Part shown: positions 1-12,283 of the stretch, one piece after another
How positions within the stretch are numbered: position 1 is the stretch's first letter
Layout: every line of letters begins with the position of its first letter
Source of the DNA: Coriaria nepalensis
Taxonomy: Eukaryota > Streptophyta > Magnoliopsida > Cucurbitales > Coriariaceae
Length of the DNA stretch: 64,000 nucleotides
NCBI GenBank assembly: GCA_027186245.1
Contig: CP114490.1
Location: 1,441,001 to 1,505,000 of the forward strand
Direction: 5' to 3'
Made by a program: the position numbers and the translations under genes
Notes under the pieces: generated by a model
What the model saw: only the letters and a program-made list of their open reading frames with translations
What the model was told of the DNA's origin: nothing
Database searches by the model: none

Positions 1-1
1 T

Positions 2-616
2 GTGTTGATCCAGGTCTACGAGGGAGAAAGAACCAGAACCCGTGACAACAACCTTCTTGGAAAATTTGAGCTTTCTGGAATCCCTCCAGCACCCAGAGGT
101 GTACCTCAAATCACAGTCTGTTTCGACATTGATGCCAATGGTATCTTGAACGTATCAGCTGAGGACAAGACCACTGGACAGAAGAACAAGATCACCATCA
201 CCAACGACAAGGGAAGACTATCAAAGGAGGAGATCGAGAAGATGGTTCAAGAGGCAGAGAAGTACAAGTCAGAAGATGAAGAACACAAGAAGAAGGTTGA
301 GGCCAAGAATGCCTTGGAGAACTACGCCTACAACATGAGGAACACCATCAAGGATGAGAAGATTGGCGCCAAGCTAACCCCAGCTGACAAGAAGAAGATT
401 GAGGATGCTATTGACCAGGCCATCCAGTGGTTGGACAACAACCAGCTCGCAGAGGCTGATGAGTTCGAGGACAAGATGAAGGAGTTGGAGAGCATCTGCA
501 ACCCAATCATTGCAAAGATGTACCAGGGTACTGGTCCCGACGGTGCTGAGGCTGGTGATGACGATGTTCCTGCTGGCGGAAGCGGTGCTGGTCCCAAGAT
601 CGAGGAAGTCGACTAA
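2..616 (+). CDS. HSC70: Cytosolic heat shock cognate 70 kDa protein, C-terminal part (5' end outside window)
   Basis: ATP-dependent cytosolic/nuclear Hsp70 chaperone that binds exposed hydrophobic peptides with J-protein co-chaperones. The frame is open from the window edge for 204 codons, about the last third of a roughly 650-residue protein. It covers the end of the substrate-binding beta domain ([19 protein letters not shown]), the helical lid rich in Lys and Glu, and a Gly/Ala-rich tail. It ends in EEVD, the signature of cytosolic Hsp70s that docks TPR co-chaperones such as HOP; ER members end in HDEL and organellar ones lack EEVD. The N-terminal ATPase domain and any intron lie upstream of base 1. 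The first ATG seen is internal and is not the true start. The next gene converges on it. Confidence 0.97.
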   Translation: MLIQVYEGERTRTRDNNLLGKFELSGIPPAPRGVPQITVCFDIDANGILNVSAEDKTTGQKNKITITNDKGRLSKEEIEKMVQEAEKYKSEDEEHKKKVEAKNALENYAYNMRNTIKDEKIGAKLTPADKKKIEDAIDQAIQWLDNNQLAEADEFEDKMKELESICNPIIAKMYQGTGPDGAEAGDDDVPAGGSGAGPKIEEVD

Positions 617-1429
617 AGCTCCAAGCCATTTTAGATTGTTTCTGTTTGGTTTTTCTAGTTTTAGACTTTTTCTTTTTCAGTTTTGCATGTTAATTTTATA
701 TTTTTATTAGTTTTCGCATCAAGACGATATATTATTTTTTAAGTTTTTTTTATTTCAAATTTTCTTCTTTATATTGCACCGTTAAAATAATATTTTGTTA
801 TGTATCCGGACTTTATGGGTGTTCCGGTTTCAAAGTCTTTAAGTTTTTCAATTGTGCAATTGTGTCCATTTTTTCAATTCTATTTGGCCAAATCTCGGGT
901 TCGCTCACAATGTCGACGGTAGTTGTAGCAACAACCCCCTATGCCGGCGAACGCGGAAATCGTCCTATTGACGACATGCACACTCGTGCCTCTATTGCCA
1001 TCTATCAACACATCTGCTGGAAATGAACCAAAAGACGCGGTGACGCCAGCGTTTGTCTCTGTTGCCTCTCTCTCTCTCTCTCTCTCTCTCACCACCAACT
1101 CCACCAAGGGAAAAGATAATAATAATAAAAAAGAAAAAAGGCAGAAAAAACCAGCGAAATTAACAACTTCCAATCACACTTTCATCCTTCCATGTTATTC
1201 ACCAGAAATATGCACTAATTTCCAAACCGAGTCATACACAAATGAGATTCATATATTTAGCTTAAGAAATCAATAATTCAGTATAATCAAATCTAACCAA
1301 ATGCATTGTGTATGGTAGAAAGACGAAACATTGTCTGTTTCACATTAAAATTCACAACCCGGTACAACAAGTTCGAAACACCCAAGCATCAAGCAGTAAA
1401 ACCCTTGTGTAACACTTTTTATTCATGTC
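617..1429. other. HSC70 3' UTR and intergenic gap
   Basis: T-rich sequence directly after the HSC70 stop is probably its 3' UTR. A CT dinucleotide run lies at 1066-1090. The right end (about 1280-1429) is probably the 3' UTR of the minus-strand HSP20-like gene. The short ORFs on both strands around 880-1276 are built on the CT run and have no domain signal. Confidence 0.6.
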
Positions 1430-2944
1430 TCAAGTTAACATAAGATCATTCCCTCCAAGATGAGGGCGAAGGCAAACCCGGACTTCATGTTCTTCCGGCC
1501 CTTCACGGAGTTTCGGCACCATAATCTCAAGCCCCGAGCCCGGCCCATCATAGAAAGCCTCGATATTGGCATCTTCCGGAATCCGGGTCAATAGCGGAAT
1601 TTCCCGGACAAATTCACCTGGAGGACAGTGCTCAGAAGACAGATCTGTAAGCTTAAACGTCCTGTCATGTCTCTTAACAAAGGGCATCCTAGATGTGCTA
1701 ACGCAAGATACTTTTATAATCCCATGACTTAAATTATTTCTCCATGACACTTTCACCCTCTGAAGATCCACAAATGGCAAGCTAATGATGATCAAATACC
1801 CTTCTTCATCTTCATATATCGTCTTGGCAGCCGTTACAGGCCCATAAACATTCTTCATTACCCCACTAAACTCGTTCAACCATTGAGGGTCATTTGTAGG
1901 GATCACATCAATATCAGAATTCCGATCGGATGGTGGGTTAACAGCCAAGTAGCAATCATCGTCATTCGAATGAGAGAAGAAATCTTTCCTTCTCTTGCTG
2001 CTGACAGGCGATAAATCCATCCCGTCACAATTGCTATGATTTAATGGCTGAGTTGACAAATTCAGGCCCGACCCATTAAGCAGCTTTTTGGGGTTGGAAT
2101 GAGACCCATTTTTTACAGGTGGTGGTGGCCTGTCAAGTTCAAAATCCGTGTTCGGAAGGTTTCTCCATGAACCGAAATCACTTGCTTCAATTGGGATAGT
2201 AAAGTTCAAATCCCGGCCTGTTAATTCGACCCACCTCTTTAGCTCTTCTTCATCAAGGGCCATTAGATTGGGCGATGGAACAACTTCAATCCCATGAACA
2301 CATTGCGGATTTGAGAGACCCCTATAATGCTTTCTCTGCATCCGATGAGATCTAACAAAACCCTTATCAACACTAAATGGAAAGGGCCGTTCTCCTTGAC
2401 GAGAATGCCCGTTCATGTAGCTCCTAAGCTGCATTTTACCCAGTGCATTTTCGGGCCTCTCCTTAAAGACCCACATGTACATATTCTCCATGTCATGTTG
2501 GACCATGAAAACATCAAGCTTAAGATCGGTTTTGTCAAACCCGGAAACTCCATTTCCATCCCGGATAATCTTGGCTTTTGATTTGTCATTCAGAGCAGGC
2601 TTGAAGTAAAAGCTGAAGAAAAACCAAGCACCCCAAATACTATCTACTCGCTTGGCACATTTCCGGCCGATTTTGGGGACATTGAGGTAAGTCTCGGTCT
2701 CGTAAACTTGTGGGCCGAACCCAACATCTAAGATGTCACATGGATCAGAGGTCCATGGCTGTTGGGATGGGCTCCGGTCTGCAGAGAGGGGTAGATTGAT
2801 ATCAGGTGGGCGGGAAAGTACCATTTGGCGGTTCATTTCCAAGTCCAATTCATCATGAGAGGAGGCGCTTGAATCCATGGATAGAAGGGTAGATGGATGA
2901 TGATTCTCCATTGAAAGGGCTGTAATGAGAGAATTCTCTCCCAT
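1430..2944 (-). CDS. HSP20-like chaperone superfamily protein with C-terminal alpha-crystallin-type domain
   Basis: Single uninterrupted 504-codon frame. The N-terminal half is plant-specific: a segment around residues 70-150 (CDILDVGFGPQVYETETYLN, then a W-rich stretch) is typical of the large plant HSP20-like proteins. The middle is low-complexity and Ser/Asn-rich. Residues of about 350-460 resemble the alpha-crystallin/p23 beta sandwich (EGYLIIISLPFVDLQRVKVS, later REIPLLTRIPEDANIEAFYD). At 504 residues it is far larger than a canonical 15-25 kDa small Hsp and lacks a clear IxI tail, so a chaperone activity is not assured. A splice acceptor on the minus strand at 2951-2952 just before the ATG suggests a leader intron with its 5' exon near 3560-3660. 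From memory, the Arabidopsis neighbour of HSC70-1 and Dof5.1 is of the same type. Confidence 0.85.
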   Translation of the reverse strand: MGENSLITALSMENHHPSTLLSMDSSASSHDELDLEMNRQMVLSRPPDINLPLSADRSPSQQPWTSDPCDILDVGFGPQVYETETYLNVPKIGRKCAKRVDSIWGAWFFFSFYFKPALNDKSKAKIIRDGNGVSGFDKTDLKLDVFMVQHDMENMYMWVFKERPENALGKMQLRSYMNGHSRQGERPFPFSVDKGFVRSHRMQRKHYRGLSNPQCVHGIEVVPSPNLMALDEEELKRWVELTGRDLNFTIPIEASDFGSWRNLPNTDFELDRPPPPVKNGSHSNPKKLLNGSGLNLSTQPLNHSNCDGMDLSPVSSKRRKDFFSHSNDDDCYLAVNPPSDRNSDIDVIPTNDPQWLNEFSGVMKNVYGPVTAAKTIYEDEEGYLIIISLPFVDLQRVKVSWRNNLSHGIIKVSCVSTSRMPFVKRHDRTFKLTDLSSEHCPPGEFVREIPLLTRIPEDANIEAFYDGPGSGLEIMVPKLREGPEEHEVRVCLRPHLGGNDLMLT

Positions 2945-2946
2945 CT

Positions 2947-3054
2947 CAATCTACAATCATCTCCTTGAAGGTGGGTTTGGATGCTGATGGGTTGAATAAT
3001 CAATCTACTATCATCTCCTTGAAGGTGGATTTCGATGCTGATGGGTTGAATAAT
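2947..3054. repeat. 54-bp tandem duplication, two copies
   Basis: Copies at 2947-3000 and 3001-3054 differ at three positions. They sit immediately upstream of the HSP20-like start codon and duplicate the putative leader-intron 3' splice site, which reads TAG/ATTG on the minus strand. Confidence 0.95.
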
Positions 3055-3074
3055 TTTTCATTTCCAAAATTTAC

Positions 3075-3100
3075 AAAAAAAAAAAAAAAAAAAAAAAAAA
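3075..3100. repeat. Poly(A) run, 26 bases
   Basis: Uninterrupted A run inside the putative leader intron of the minus-strand HSP20-like gene (a T run in the transcript sense). Confidence 0.9.
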
Positions 3101-5305
3101 GCAAAGAAAGTAACCTTTATAAACACACCTTGAGATCAAATCAATCCCCACTATATCTCCCCTCCATCAAACCCCTAATTTATCAAAAAAAGATCATAAT
3201 CAACAATTTAACTAATACCAATACAATAAAGCAAAAGATATAATTTTTAATATTACGGTATAAGTAAAATCTCTTCAACCTCTACAGAATAGAGGTTCTA
3301 CCAATGGAAAGAGTAGAAAGGGATTTTCAAAGAACGTAGAGAAAAACTACGTCTAACCCTAGCCCGCCAGAAACAGGTCGAAAACATTGAATCAGACTCA
3401 ACAAATCCATACCAACAAAAAAATCCCCAAATTTCTCGTTTTATCTTCCCCCACACGGACAAGAAAGTTCGAAATGGTTAAATAAAGCGAGTGAAAAACA
3501 GGCTTCCAAAAAAGAGCAAAAAAATCGAATTGGATCTCCAAAGAGTACAAATATATTACCTTTTAGGATATGCGTCAGGGAATCCATAAGAAGAAGAAGA
3601 AGAAGAAGATGATGAAAAGGAACCTCCATAGACGCCGACGATGCTTACCTCCATCATATCATCAACAACCATTTTCTTCAAACGACCACAATTCTTCCTA
3701 ATTACCTCTTTTCTTTTTCTTTCGAGACAACCAAACGAAAGGAAAAGGAAAAGGAAAGAAAGGGACGTAAAATAAGCGATGATGCGCTGAGAAACGAGTA
3801 ACGAAGGAAAGTAAGAAATGGAGAGGAAAAGAAGAGGCGCGACGGACCCGCCCTTTTGCTATGAAGCGCGTTTGAGGAGTCAAACAGTCGATTGAGTGAA
3901 GACCTCCCCTAGACGCCACCTAACTGCAACGGTGCCCTTTTGGATCCATTATAATATCATATTTTAGGTTTATTTAAAGCATTAAGTAAAAAAGAAAAAA
4001 AAAAAGGAAGAGGACACAATGCTAAGTAGTCCACTCCTTTTGGTGAGCGGTGGGTGTGGCTATCAATATGATCAAGTGTTATCAAGTTTGAGGAGCCTCA
4101 CCAAACAATCAAAGCCATGGATATCTCACCTTTCCAATGATATTTATGGCTTTTCCTTTGTCTTCCCTAATAACACTAATCAAAGGTTAACCTTGTACTT
4201 ACTCCTAATGCAAACACTAATCTTATAGTATCAATACATTTTAAACCCAATTTGACACATATAATAGCGCTATTTGTGTCACATCTGATGCAATAATTAT
4301 ATTTTCATTCTCCACTACGTTTTTTTTATATTTTTCTAGACTCCATTATGAATATCCCACGTACAAAGTACGTACCACATCACAATAATGTATCTAATGT
4401 GGCCTTATCTAGATGTTTATGAAAATACCTAGACATTTCTTTTTCCTAAAGAAAACCAAAAAAAGTGTAGATGTAAGAAAATGGAGGGGAAGAAAGGTAA
4501 GAAATTGGTGCACTTTTATGAGTAAAAGGAACACTAAATCTATATACTAATTACCAAATCGCCATTAAATTAAGAAGAGATCATTAAGTGCACGTTTTAA
4601 AATCAATTTTTCATTAATGGGGTTTATTTATTTATATTATTAGCTTTAACTTTTTGCAAAATCACATGTTTTTTTAATAGCAATTTTTGGTTCCTTTTAA
4701 TTTTAAATTTTTTTTTTTTTTTTTTTTTTTTTGGGAGTGGACCAACGTAAGCTGTAGACAACTAGCGAGAATATATATCATTTCTTCAGATTGAGTAGAT
4801 TGTCGGTTATTTGCTTTTTCCTGTTTTGGGCCTGCTTTGCCTTAAAAAAGTGTTAACAAAAATGCATGCAGAAGCTAGTGGGCTCATATACGCCTTTGCC
4901 TTATTACTTTTGGGCTTTGCATTTTACAATTACATTAGACATTTGGGCTGATTGTATCTTTTCACTTCTTTTTTTTTGCGCTGTTTTTTTTTTTTTAATA
5001 GAAATTATTCTCAGGCCCAAAAAGGAAAACCCAAGATCAGATTGCTTTTCTTAAACCAGTTCAGGTTCTTTTCTTTGTTTTTTTTTTTTTTAAAGAGATT
5101 TTAACTGGTTTTTACTTGAAAGCAAATTTAGCCTTGTTTGATTCCACTTGGTTAAGTAATCTTCAATTACAAACACGAGATGATATAGCTTGATCACGTG
5201 CATGGTAGATCTGTATGTATAGCAGCAAATCACACATACATGACACAGAGATCTACTATTACGAGTAATTAGCTTTTACGTGTAGTATTATTTTTCATGC
5301 AATAT

Positions 5306-5307
5306 TA

Positions 5308-5338
<31 letters not shown>
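5306..5338. repeat. ATT trinucleotide microsatellite
   Basis: About ten ATT units in the distal promoter of the Dof gene. Confidence 0.9.
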
Positions 5339-5339
<1 letters not shown>

Positions 5340-5813
5340 CAGATAAAGAAGAGACAACGAGACGACAATAATCAATCTCTTTTTCACAAGCACGTACAGC
5401 ACTAACGAAGAAGAATCAGAAAGAAGCTTATAGAATAAGAAACATATTCCCACCACCACCACCCTTCCCTAGAACCCTAGAAAGCAATACAACCAAAAAG
5501 GAGTCTTATTTGACAGAGCTAGTATTCAATGACTATAACATATATATGTATATAATAATTATTAACAAATAAAGCTAAAGCTCAGACACAAACACACATA
5601 CACAAAAGAGCTTCCCTTTACCTTTTATGTTTTATCATTCCAACTCTTACCCTTCTCTTAGCTCCTCTCTATCTCTCTCTTTCTGTAGCTCAAGCTCCTT
5701 AACATTCTCTCTCTTAACTTCTTCTTGATGTGATTATCTTTACTACTATCTTCCAAAAAAACACCCCCTTCAACCCTTTACCAAAGAGAAAGAAGCCAGT
5801 AGTATTTTGCACC

Positions 5814-7200
5814 ATGAATTTTTCATCCATACCAGCTTATCTTGATCCAGCCAACTGGCAACAGGTAAAGAAAGAAAAAAGAAGAACAAGGGTTTCCTGC
5901 AATTTTTTTTTTCTTTAATTCCCTTTTATTTCTCATGGATAATTAATCTCTTCTGCTAAAAAAGCTTCAAATTTTAATTGATCAATATTCTTACAACTTT
6001 TAATGATCTTATACCTTGTGTTCATATTGAATATACCATAAGAGTTTTAATCTAAGCCTTTTTTTTCTTTTCTGTGTTTGATTAATTTCACAGCAACCAA
6101 ACCATCGAAATGGAAGTAGTAGTAGCTCTAGTACCGGACCGGCCGGTAATATTTCTCAGCTAACTTCTGCTCCACCGTTACCTACCCCACCACTACCTCC
6201 ACCACTACCTCCACTGCAGCCACATGGTAGTACTATCACAGGATCGATCCGCCCCGGCTCGATGGCTGATCGGGCCCGAATGGCTAACATACCGATGCCA
6301 GAAGCCGCACTACAATGTCCAAGATGTGAATCCACAAACACCAAGTTCTGCTACTACAATAACTACAACCTTTCTCAACCAAGGCACTTTTGCAAGGCTT
6401 GTAGAAGGTATTGGACAAGAGGAGGTGCCCTTAGGAGTGTTCCGGTTGGTGGTGGTTGTCGGAGAAATAAACGGAGCAAAAGTACCTCGAAATCACCTGC
6501 CGGGTCCGATAACCGTAGTCAAGCTAGTACAAGTACCGGTCCAGGTTCTTCAAATATCGGTATCAATTCTAATAGTACTACTGGAAATATTTTAAGTACT
6601 CATGATCATGTTATAGGGGTTTCGCATCAAGTCCCCTCTTTAAGGTTCATGACTCCTAATTTACATCAACTTACTGATCATTTCGGATGTGGTGATAGTC
6701 ATATTAGCTTAAATTATGGCTTGAATTATGGAGGCACGGTGATTTCCGCTCCAATGGGTGGTAGTCATGGAGATTTAAATTTTCACCTTGGAAGTGTTAG
6801 TTTAGGTGATGGAAATGAAGGGAGCAGTACAATGAATACTATCGGTGGTCCCGGTGGTGGTCTTGGAGGGAGTTTCTTAGGGTTGGATCAATGGCGGCCC
6901 CCGCAATTTTCGTTTATGGGTTCGGGGTTAGACACTTCAATGGGGTTGTTTGAAAGCGGCCGTGGAAGCGGAGGTTCGAGTTATGGTGGTGGGGATCAAG
7001 TGGGGGAGCTCAAGGTGAGTAACAGAAGCACTAAGGAGAGTAGTGATGATCAGATAGCTGGTTCAATGAAAATGGAAGAAGCTCAAGGGCTAAACTTAGG
7101 GAGGCAGTATTTCGGAAGTCAAGGTAATGATCATGGTCAACATTATAACTGGGGTGGTCTCAATTCCAGTTTTACTTCTTCTTCCAATCCCAGAAACTAG
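5814..7200 (+). CDS. Dof zinc-finger transcription factor (DOF5.1/DOF2.4-like)
   Basis: Nuclear plant-specific factor that binds AAAG sites. Two exons: 5814-5864 and 6094-7200, joined in phase 0, giving 385 residues. Exon 1 encodes [17 protein letters not shown], a conserved N-terminus in this Dof subgroup; its intron begins GTAAAG and ends CACAG. A Pro/Ser-rich spacer follows. The Dof finger starts [20 protein letters not shown] at residue 92 and continues through [14 protein letters not shown]. The C-X2-C-X21-C-X2-C cysteines fall at about 92, 95, 117 and 120. A basic RRNKRSKS tail and a long Gly/Ser/Asn-rich C-terminal region complete it. The ATG at 6262 is internal; starting there would lose the conserved exon 1. 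Close paralogues in Arabidopsis act in vascular and leaf patterning, but that role is not readable from this sequence. Confidence 0.93.
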
Positions 7201-8957
7201 ATAATTAAGTAATGAAGCCTCGTGTGAATTTCATTAATTTGTTACCTTGTAGGTTGATTTCCATTTTTTGGGTTTTTCTTTTTCTTTTTCTTTTTCTTTA
7301 TTAGTGTACGTAGGTTAGACTTTAAAATGAAATTGAAGTACGATCAGATTCCAGAAATATATAGAGATATTGGAGTGGATGGATGCATGGCTTTCTTTCT
7401 TCAGAATCGATGGATTAAACTTTAGATATTAATTACTTATAACATTTTTTTCTTATTTCTTTATAGTTTCCTAGTTTCGATAGTTTCAGATTGCAATGAA
7501 TCCACCAGCAAGTTCGATTAACACTAAGTATACGAGTAGCATTTTGATGGGGAGAACTTTCCTCAAGTTGAAACCCAATAAGAGGATCCTCATTTAGTGC
7601 AAAATCAATAGAATGTATGAGACTCACGTACAAATATAGTATCGGAATCCACATATTCAGTAGTTTTATAATTAAACGATAATTCTTAAATTAAAACCTA
7701 ATCTGAGAGGGGAGTCTCTCCATTTTGATGGCGGCCAAATGTTGCATCTTGTTTTCTCCATTTTAGGTCATAATTACTTATATAAACATATTATATAGTT
7801 AATGAACATATAAACATGCATATTTGTCGAATTTCATTTTTTTTTTCTCTAAATAAAAGACTTCATCGTGAAAACGAGAGGTCGATTTTCATATTGAATC
7901 ACATAAATTTTAACTTTTCCTTTTGAATTGTAAATATATCCTCCAAGTATCCTCATACATATGTGATCAGAAATGTTCTTGTGCTTACAGTATAACTATC
8001 ACCGGCCCATATGGTCTTAATATGGAACAACCATTACTAATTATTGTTGCTTCTTTTGGAGAAAGCTTGGAATCAAGTGAAACAGGGAGGTAAGAAAAAA
8101 GTTAGAACATCATCTCACTTTGAATCTCATCTTCATAGTAATTAATTTGAAGCTGAATAAATTTCATGATTTATTGCATGGACGTCACTTTCCTCCGTTC
8201 CCTCTCACACATAACTTATTTCAACTTGTTAATGTAATGAGATCTCATCTAATGATGATGATAAACTATGGTCTCGGACAAAAAGTTAAGGTTGTCAGGT
8301 GGTCGCATTAGATATCAAAAGGAAAAAAAAAAAAAAAAAAAGCCAAAGATTTTGGCAGGATTAGCGTTTCCTTCTATGAACCCCATTTATCTGATCTTGG
8401 GTTCGCAAATAGAACAGCTTTTGTTAATCCACAACTGAGATCCAACATCGATCCGACAAATTAAGATTTCATGCATTAATTTGGTCCTATTAATTAATAA
8501 TTCAATCAGTATCAGTCGATTGAAAATCGATCAGGCATGCATCAATTGATTTTGATAATTTGGTGATGATATCGACATGATATCCGATGTGGTAGAAAGT
8601 TGGAGAAATTTGGCGAAAGAAGCCAAAAATGGGCATAACACCTAATTCCATATGTGTCCAACAGAACATAGAATTCCCACGTTTCCCAAGAGCCAAGCAA
8701 CAAGGAATGACCAAAATGATGACAGGATGGAACGGAATCCTCGAAGTTTGCATCGGAAGAACAACGTAAGGAAACATACAGATATATATTGTTGAGAAAG
8801 AAGACTGAAATCAATATTAATGTTTCTGGTTTTTGCTGAGAATGTTGGATATGATTATGAGTTTGACACTTTGACTCCTTTCCAGTTTAATTTCTACGTA
8901 CACTATTCGATATCACACAAAGTTCTTATTCGTCATCATTCAAAGCAAATCTTACCC

Positions 8958-8958
8958 T

Positions 8959-8994
<36 letters not shown>
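8958..8994. repeat. Compound CT/TA microsatellite
   Basis: About 12 TC units followed directly by about 6 TA units. Confidence 0.9.
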
Positions 8995-10436
8995 CCCTTC
9001 TCTCTCTATGTATAGAGATATCTTATAACTCAATTATTAAGTGCACTCCACGTCTAAAATAGATTGAAATTTAAAACTAGGGCATGCTCGTGAGGGTATA
9101 TAACTATATTATTTTTTTAAGATCGTCATGTAAAAGTATTGTTCAGTAAATCAATAAAGAATATCATACATCTATCTTTATAATCTTTAGCAAAAGTTGA
9201 TATGTATATGCATGTAACCCTAAGAAAAAGATGATAGAATAAGATAGTATGATGGAACGGATCATTTCAGTGATATGATACATATGCATATATATGACTG
9301 TTTTTTCTTTTCCTCTCGGATTTATATATAGATACATATACATATCCATATACATATATAATACAGAAAAGGACAACTAAAACGAAATATACGAAAGAGG
9401 GGATTGGTTACTTAGAAAGAAAGGAATCTTATGGGGAGGAGAGCTGTTTGGGATTTGCTTTTTCACTACAACCGAGGCTGCTTACCAAAGAACAGAATAA
9501 AGCCCCGCACACTCTCTCTCTCTCTCATTAAAAAAGAAAGGTCTCTTCTCTCTCCCCTACATAGTATAGTCTGTCTACCTCATGATTTGGTCGGTTGGTG
9601 AAATTCTAACTTCTATATATGCAAAATAGTTATCCCGAAATATATGGAGGTTCCTTCGTTTCTTCTCTGCCTACGACTTACATTTACATAAAATTCGCAG
9701 CAAATAAGAGTTAATGTGGTAATTAGCAATAGAACAAGTTAATCACTCTCTCTCTCTCTCTCCTTTTTCTCTCTTTGAAGGGCTCGGAAACCCAAGCCAA
9801 ATCTACATATATTGCTTACACGGAAATATGTGTCACTCTCTCTCTCATTCATGTTTTCACAGTTATAGCATCTTTCGCTTTTGCAAATGAGGGAGGGAGG
9901 CGACGGGGGAAGAAAATTGGCTTGATTCTAAGCTATACTACCTTCTGGAATCTGGCCTGGGTCCTCTCACGTTCTCTCACATGGGCTTCACTCTTCAGTT
10001 CATCATATTATGACTCATGAGAAAAGTAACCAAAGTTCACGTCGTCTCAACAAAAAGGGCCAACTACAAATTCTCTTGTGATCTCCAATTCAATTATTCT
10101 TCCAACCCCCATCTACCTTCGATGATACATGTATTATATGTTATGTATATATATAAATGACTATACTTTTAGGACAATCAAGTGGTATATATACAGTTTG
10201 ATTAACTGCAAATGGGTTTGGTTAGTGTCACTGGTAATAAAATAATCATGAGTCTACTAAATTGTGGTTTAGCATTAAAGCATTTGCATGGGCGCGCCAA
10301 TCTCCTTTTCCAAAGTGCGCTGTCGTATTCTGATAAGTTCATGCAATCAAAATATTTGTGTAAGGCCACGTGTATTTTGTCGTTAAATTAAAGCTGGTTG
10401 ACTGGATCACTCGAACGCGACCAAGCATATACTATG

Positions 10437-10460
10437 TATATATATATATATATATATATA
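10437..10460. repeat. TA dinucleotide microsatellite
   Basis: Twelve TA units in the gene-poor region. Confidence 0.9.
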
Positions 10461-12283
10461 CTTAATAAATACATTAAAAAAAATTTAAATTGGATGGATC
10501 CGATTTATTAATTTTGAATGTGATTAATTTGAAGAAAAAAAAAATTATATATATATATAACTGATCTTTATTAGATTAGTTTACTTTGGATGAGATTCAC
10601 TAAAAAAATGCTAAAAAACCAAAACTAAGCTTGTTGGTGATGATCATATTGTACTGCCTGATGTCCTGATCGATCGAGATGAGTGAGAATAAATTTTGTT
10701 ATCAAATTTGTTTTCTAGTGTTGTCAATTTGCATGGAGAATGGATATATATGTATGTACTTGCGTGACAGAATGAGTAACCCCACTATACTATGTATGTG
10801 AAAAACATGTGGTTACGGTTCTGGTTTTTCTGGGTCCTGTCTGTCTTGTGATGTTGAAATTGATATTTCAAATGATTGATTAGCTATGAAGCAATTGAAA
10901 ACTTTGTTTCGCTTAATTGGAAGACGACAAGCCGACATGGGAGGGAAGGAAGGATCGTGTGGTATGAAAATTGGCATCCCCCCCCAATTTGCTGGGCCCG
11001 ACCTGTCTATTACTACTTTCTTTCAAGGGTTACTTGAGCTAGCCATCGTTGGAAGAAGTCGTTTCGGGCTATAAAAACATTAGTTTAGAATCCCGTCGGT
11101 TTGAAAATAAAGCTCGGTTAGTAGGCTAGGCCCATAAGATAGGGTTCTGTTCTTGGATCTTTCATATTTGATTTGATGGGCCTACAGAGTGTTCTTGGGA
11201 CTTATTTGTTGATGGTGAACTAAGTTTGAGGATTGTAATTTGCCATTTTGCCCAATCCAGCCCAAACCTTGTATTTGACTTCCATGAGGAATTATTCAAG
11301 TATTTCTAGGTGGGTCCACCAAGCAGTTATATGTGAGTGGGGTGGTCGTTTGATTTCATTTTTTGCTCTGCAAATTTTTTTTTAATTTTTTAATTTTTTA
11401 CCAAATTGAATCTTCAATTATATAAATAAATTCCTTAAAATACTTTTAATTAAATTAATTAAATAATATGAGAATATCATTTCTCATTTATTTTAATATA
11501 ATTAAATAAATATTATAAAATTGATTTATTCTACTTTATTTTTATTTATTTTTATTTCCGTTTTGACTTTAAAAAAAAAAAAAAAAAAAAAACCGATCAA
11601 AACAATAGTATTTTGTATGCATTCTTCCGGCATTATACATTTCCTTCTCTGATTTTTTTATCCTCACAAAAATGAATTGAATGACATTTCCTTCTCTGAT
11701 TTTTATCTTGTTTCCTTTTTTTATGAAGATTGGGTAGTGGAAAAAGTCAAAAGTTGACCAGTTGATGTATCATTGCGGCATGCAGGCTTACAGTTGGTAA
11801 ATTACGTAACACTTTTTTTTTTTTATTATAAATTTATTAGCATCAATTAAATTCCAAGTCAGAGTTAGCCTTTTGCTTACCGATTCTTTAGTATTATTAT
11901 TAGGATATTAGTTTAATTCATCAAAAATGCAAGTTTTTCGTTTCTTATCTTATCAACCCACGTTTCTCTTTACATTAGATCAGAATCTGATCTCGATTCT
12001 CAAATATTTATTGTTTTCTTTATATAATTTTGACGAATTAGATCTGGGTCTGGCGGCCTGACTGTAGAAATAAAAGGAGAGGCTGAAATTTTCTAACTTG
12101 ATCAGAGCATAGTTACCGAAATTATCTGACACTTGTAGAGTCCTACTTGAACGCGTGCTCTTAATAAAGTGTTTTATCAGACCGATTGAGGTTTTCACGC
12201 TCGACGTTCAGAAGAATAAAAAGTTAATACCTTTATATATATCTAGCTCCACCGTGGAAGGTGGCGCGTGATAAGAGAAAGTA

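Larger units (their letters stand above)
3055..5813. other. Intergenic region between divergent HSP20-like and Dof genes
   Basis: Contains an A run (3075-3100), a T run (4708-4732) and an ATT repeat (about 5306-5338). On the minus strand 3654-3560 holds a candidate 5' leader exon of the HSP20-like gene, with a short ORF ending at a good donor (AAAAG/GTAATA). The last 300 bases before 5814 are pyrimidine-rich with TATA-like sequence near 5538-5556, consistent with promoter and 5' UTR of the Dof gene. No coding gene is recognised. Confidence 0.55.
7201..12283. other. 5 kb gene-poor region
   Basis: Dof 3' UTR (T-rich to about 7330), then AT-rich DNA with many small repeats: CT/TA at 8958-8994, CT runs near 9514, 9748 and 9840, TA at 10437-10460, poly(A) near 11571-11592, and a short direct repeat of a ctctgattttt-type segment near 11640 and 11690. 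No ORF longer than about 90 codons shows domain character on either strand. I saw no tRNA, no known miRNA sequence and no transposon ends. A non-coding transcript cannot be excluded. The last 90 bases are probably the 5' UTR of the ankyrin-RING gene. Confidence 0.6.

Noticed and set aside
880..1276. ORFs on both strands around the CT repeat
   Set aside because: Their length depends on the dinucleotide run; no conserved residues.
6262..7200. Dof protein starting at the internal ATG 6262
   Set aside because: An upstream exon (5814-5864) with the conserved [17 protein letters not shown] start joins in phase 0.
8502..8814. Two overlapping minus-strand ORFs of about 90 codons
   Set aside because: They occupy the same DNA in different frames, have no domain and sit in AT-rich intergenic sequence.
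7201..12283. Possible microRNA gene in the 5 kb gap
   Set aside because: I looked for the mature sequences of the common conserved plant miRNA families on both strands and recognised none; no convincing long hairpin seen by eye.
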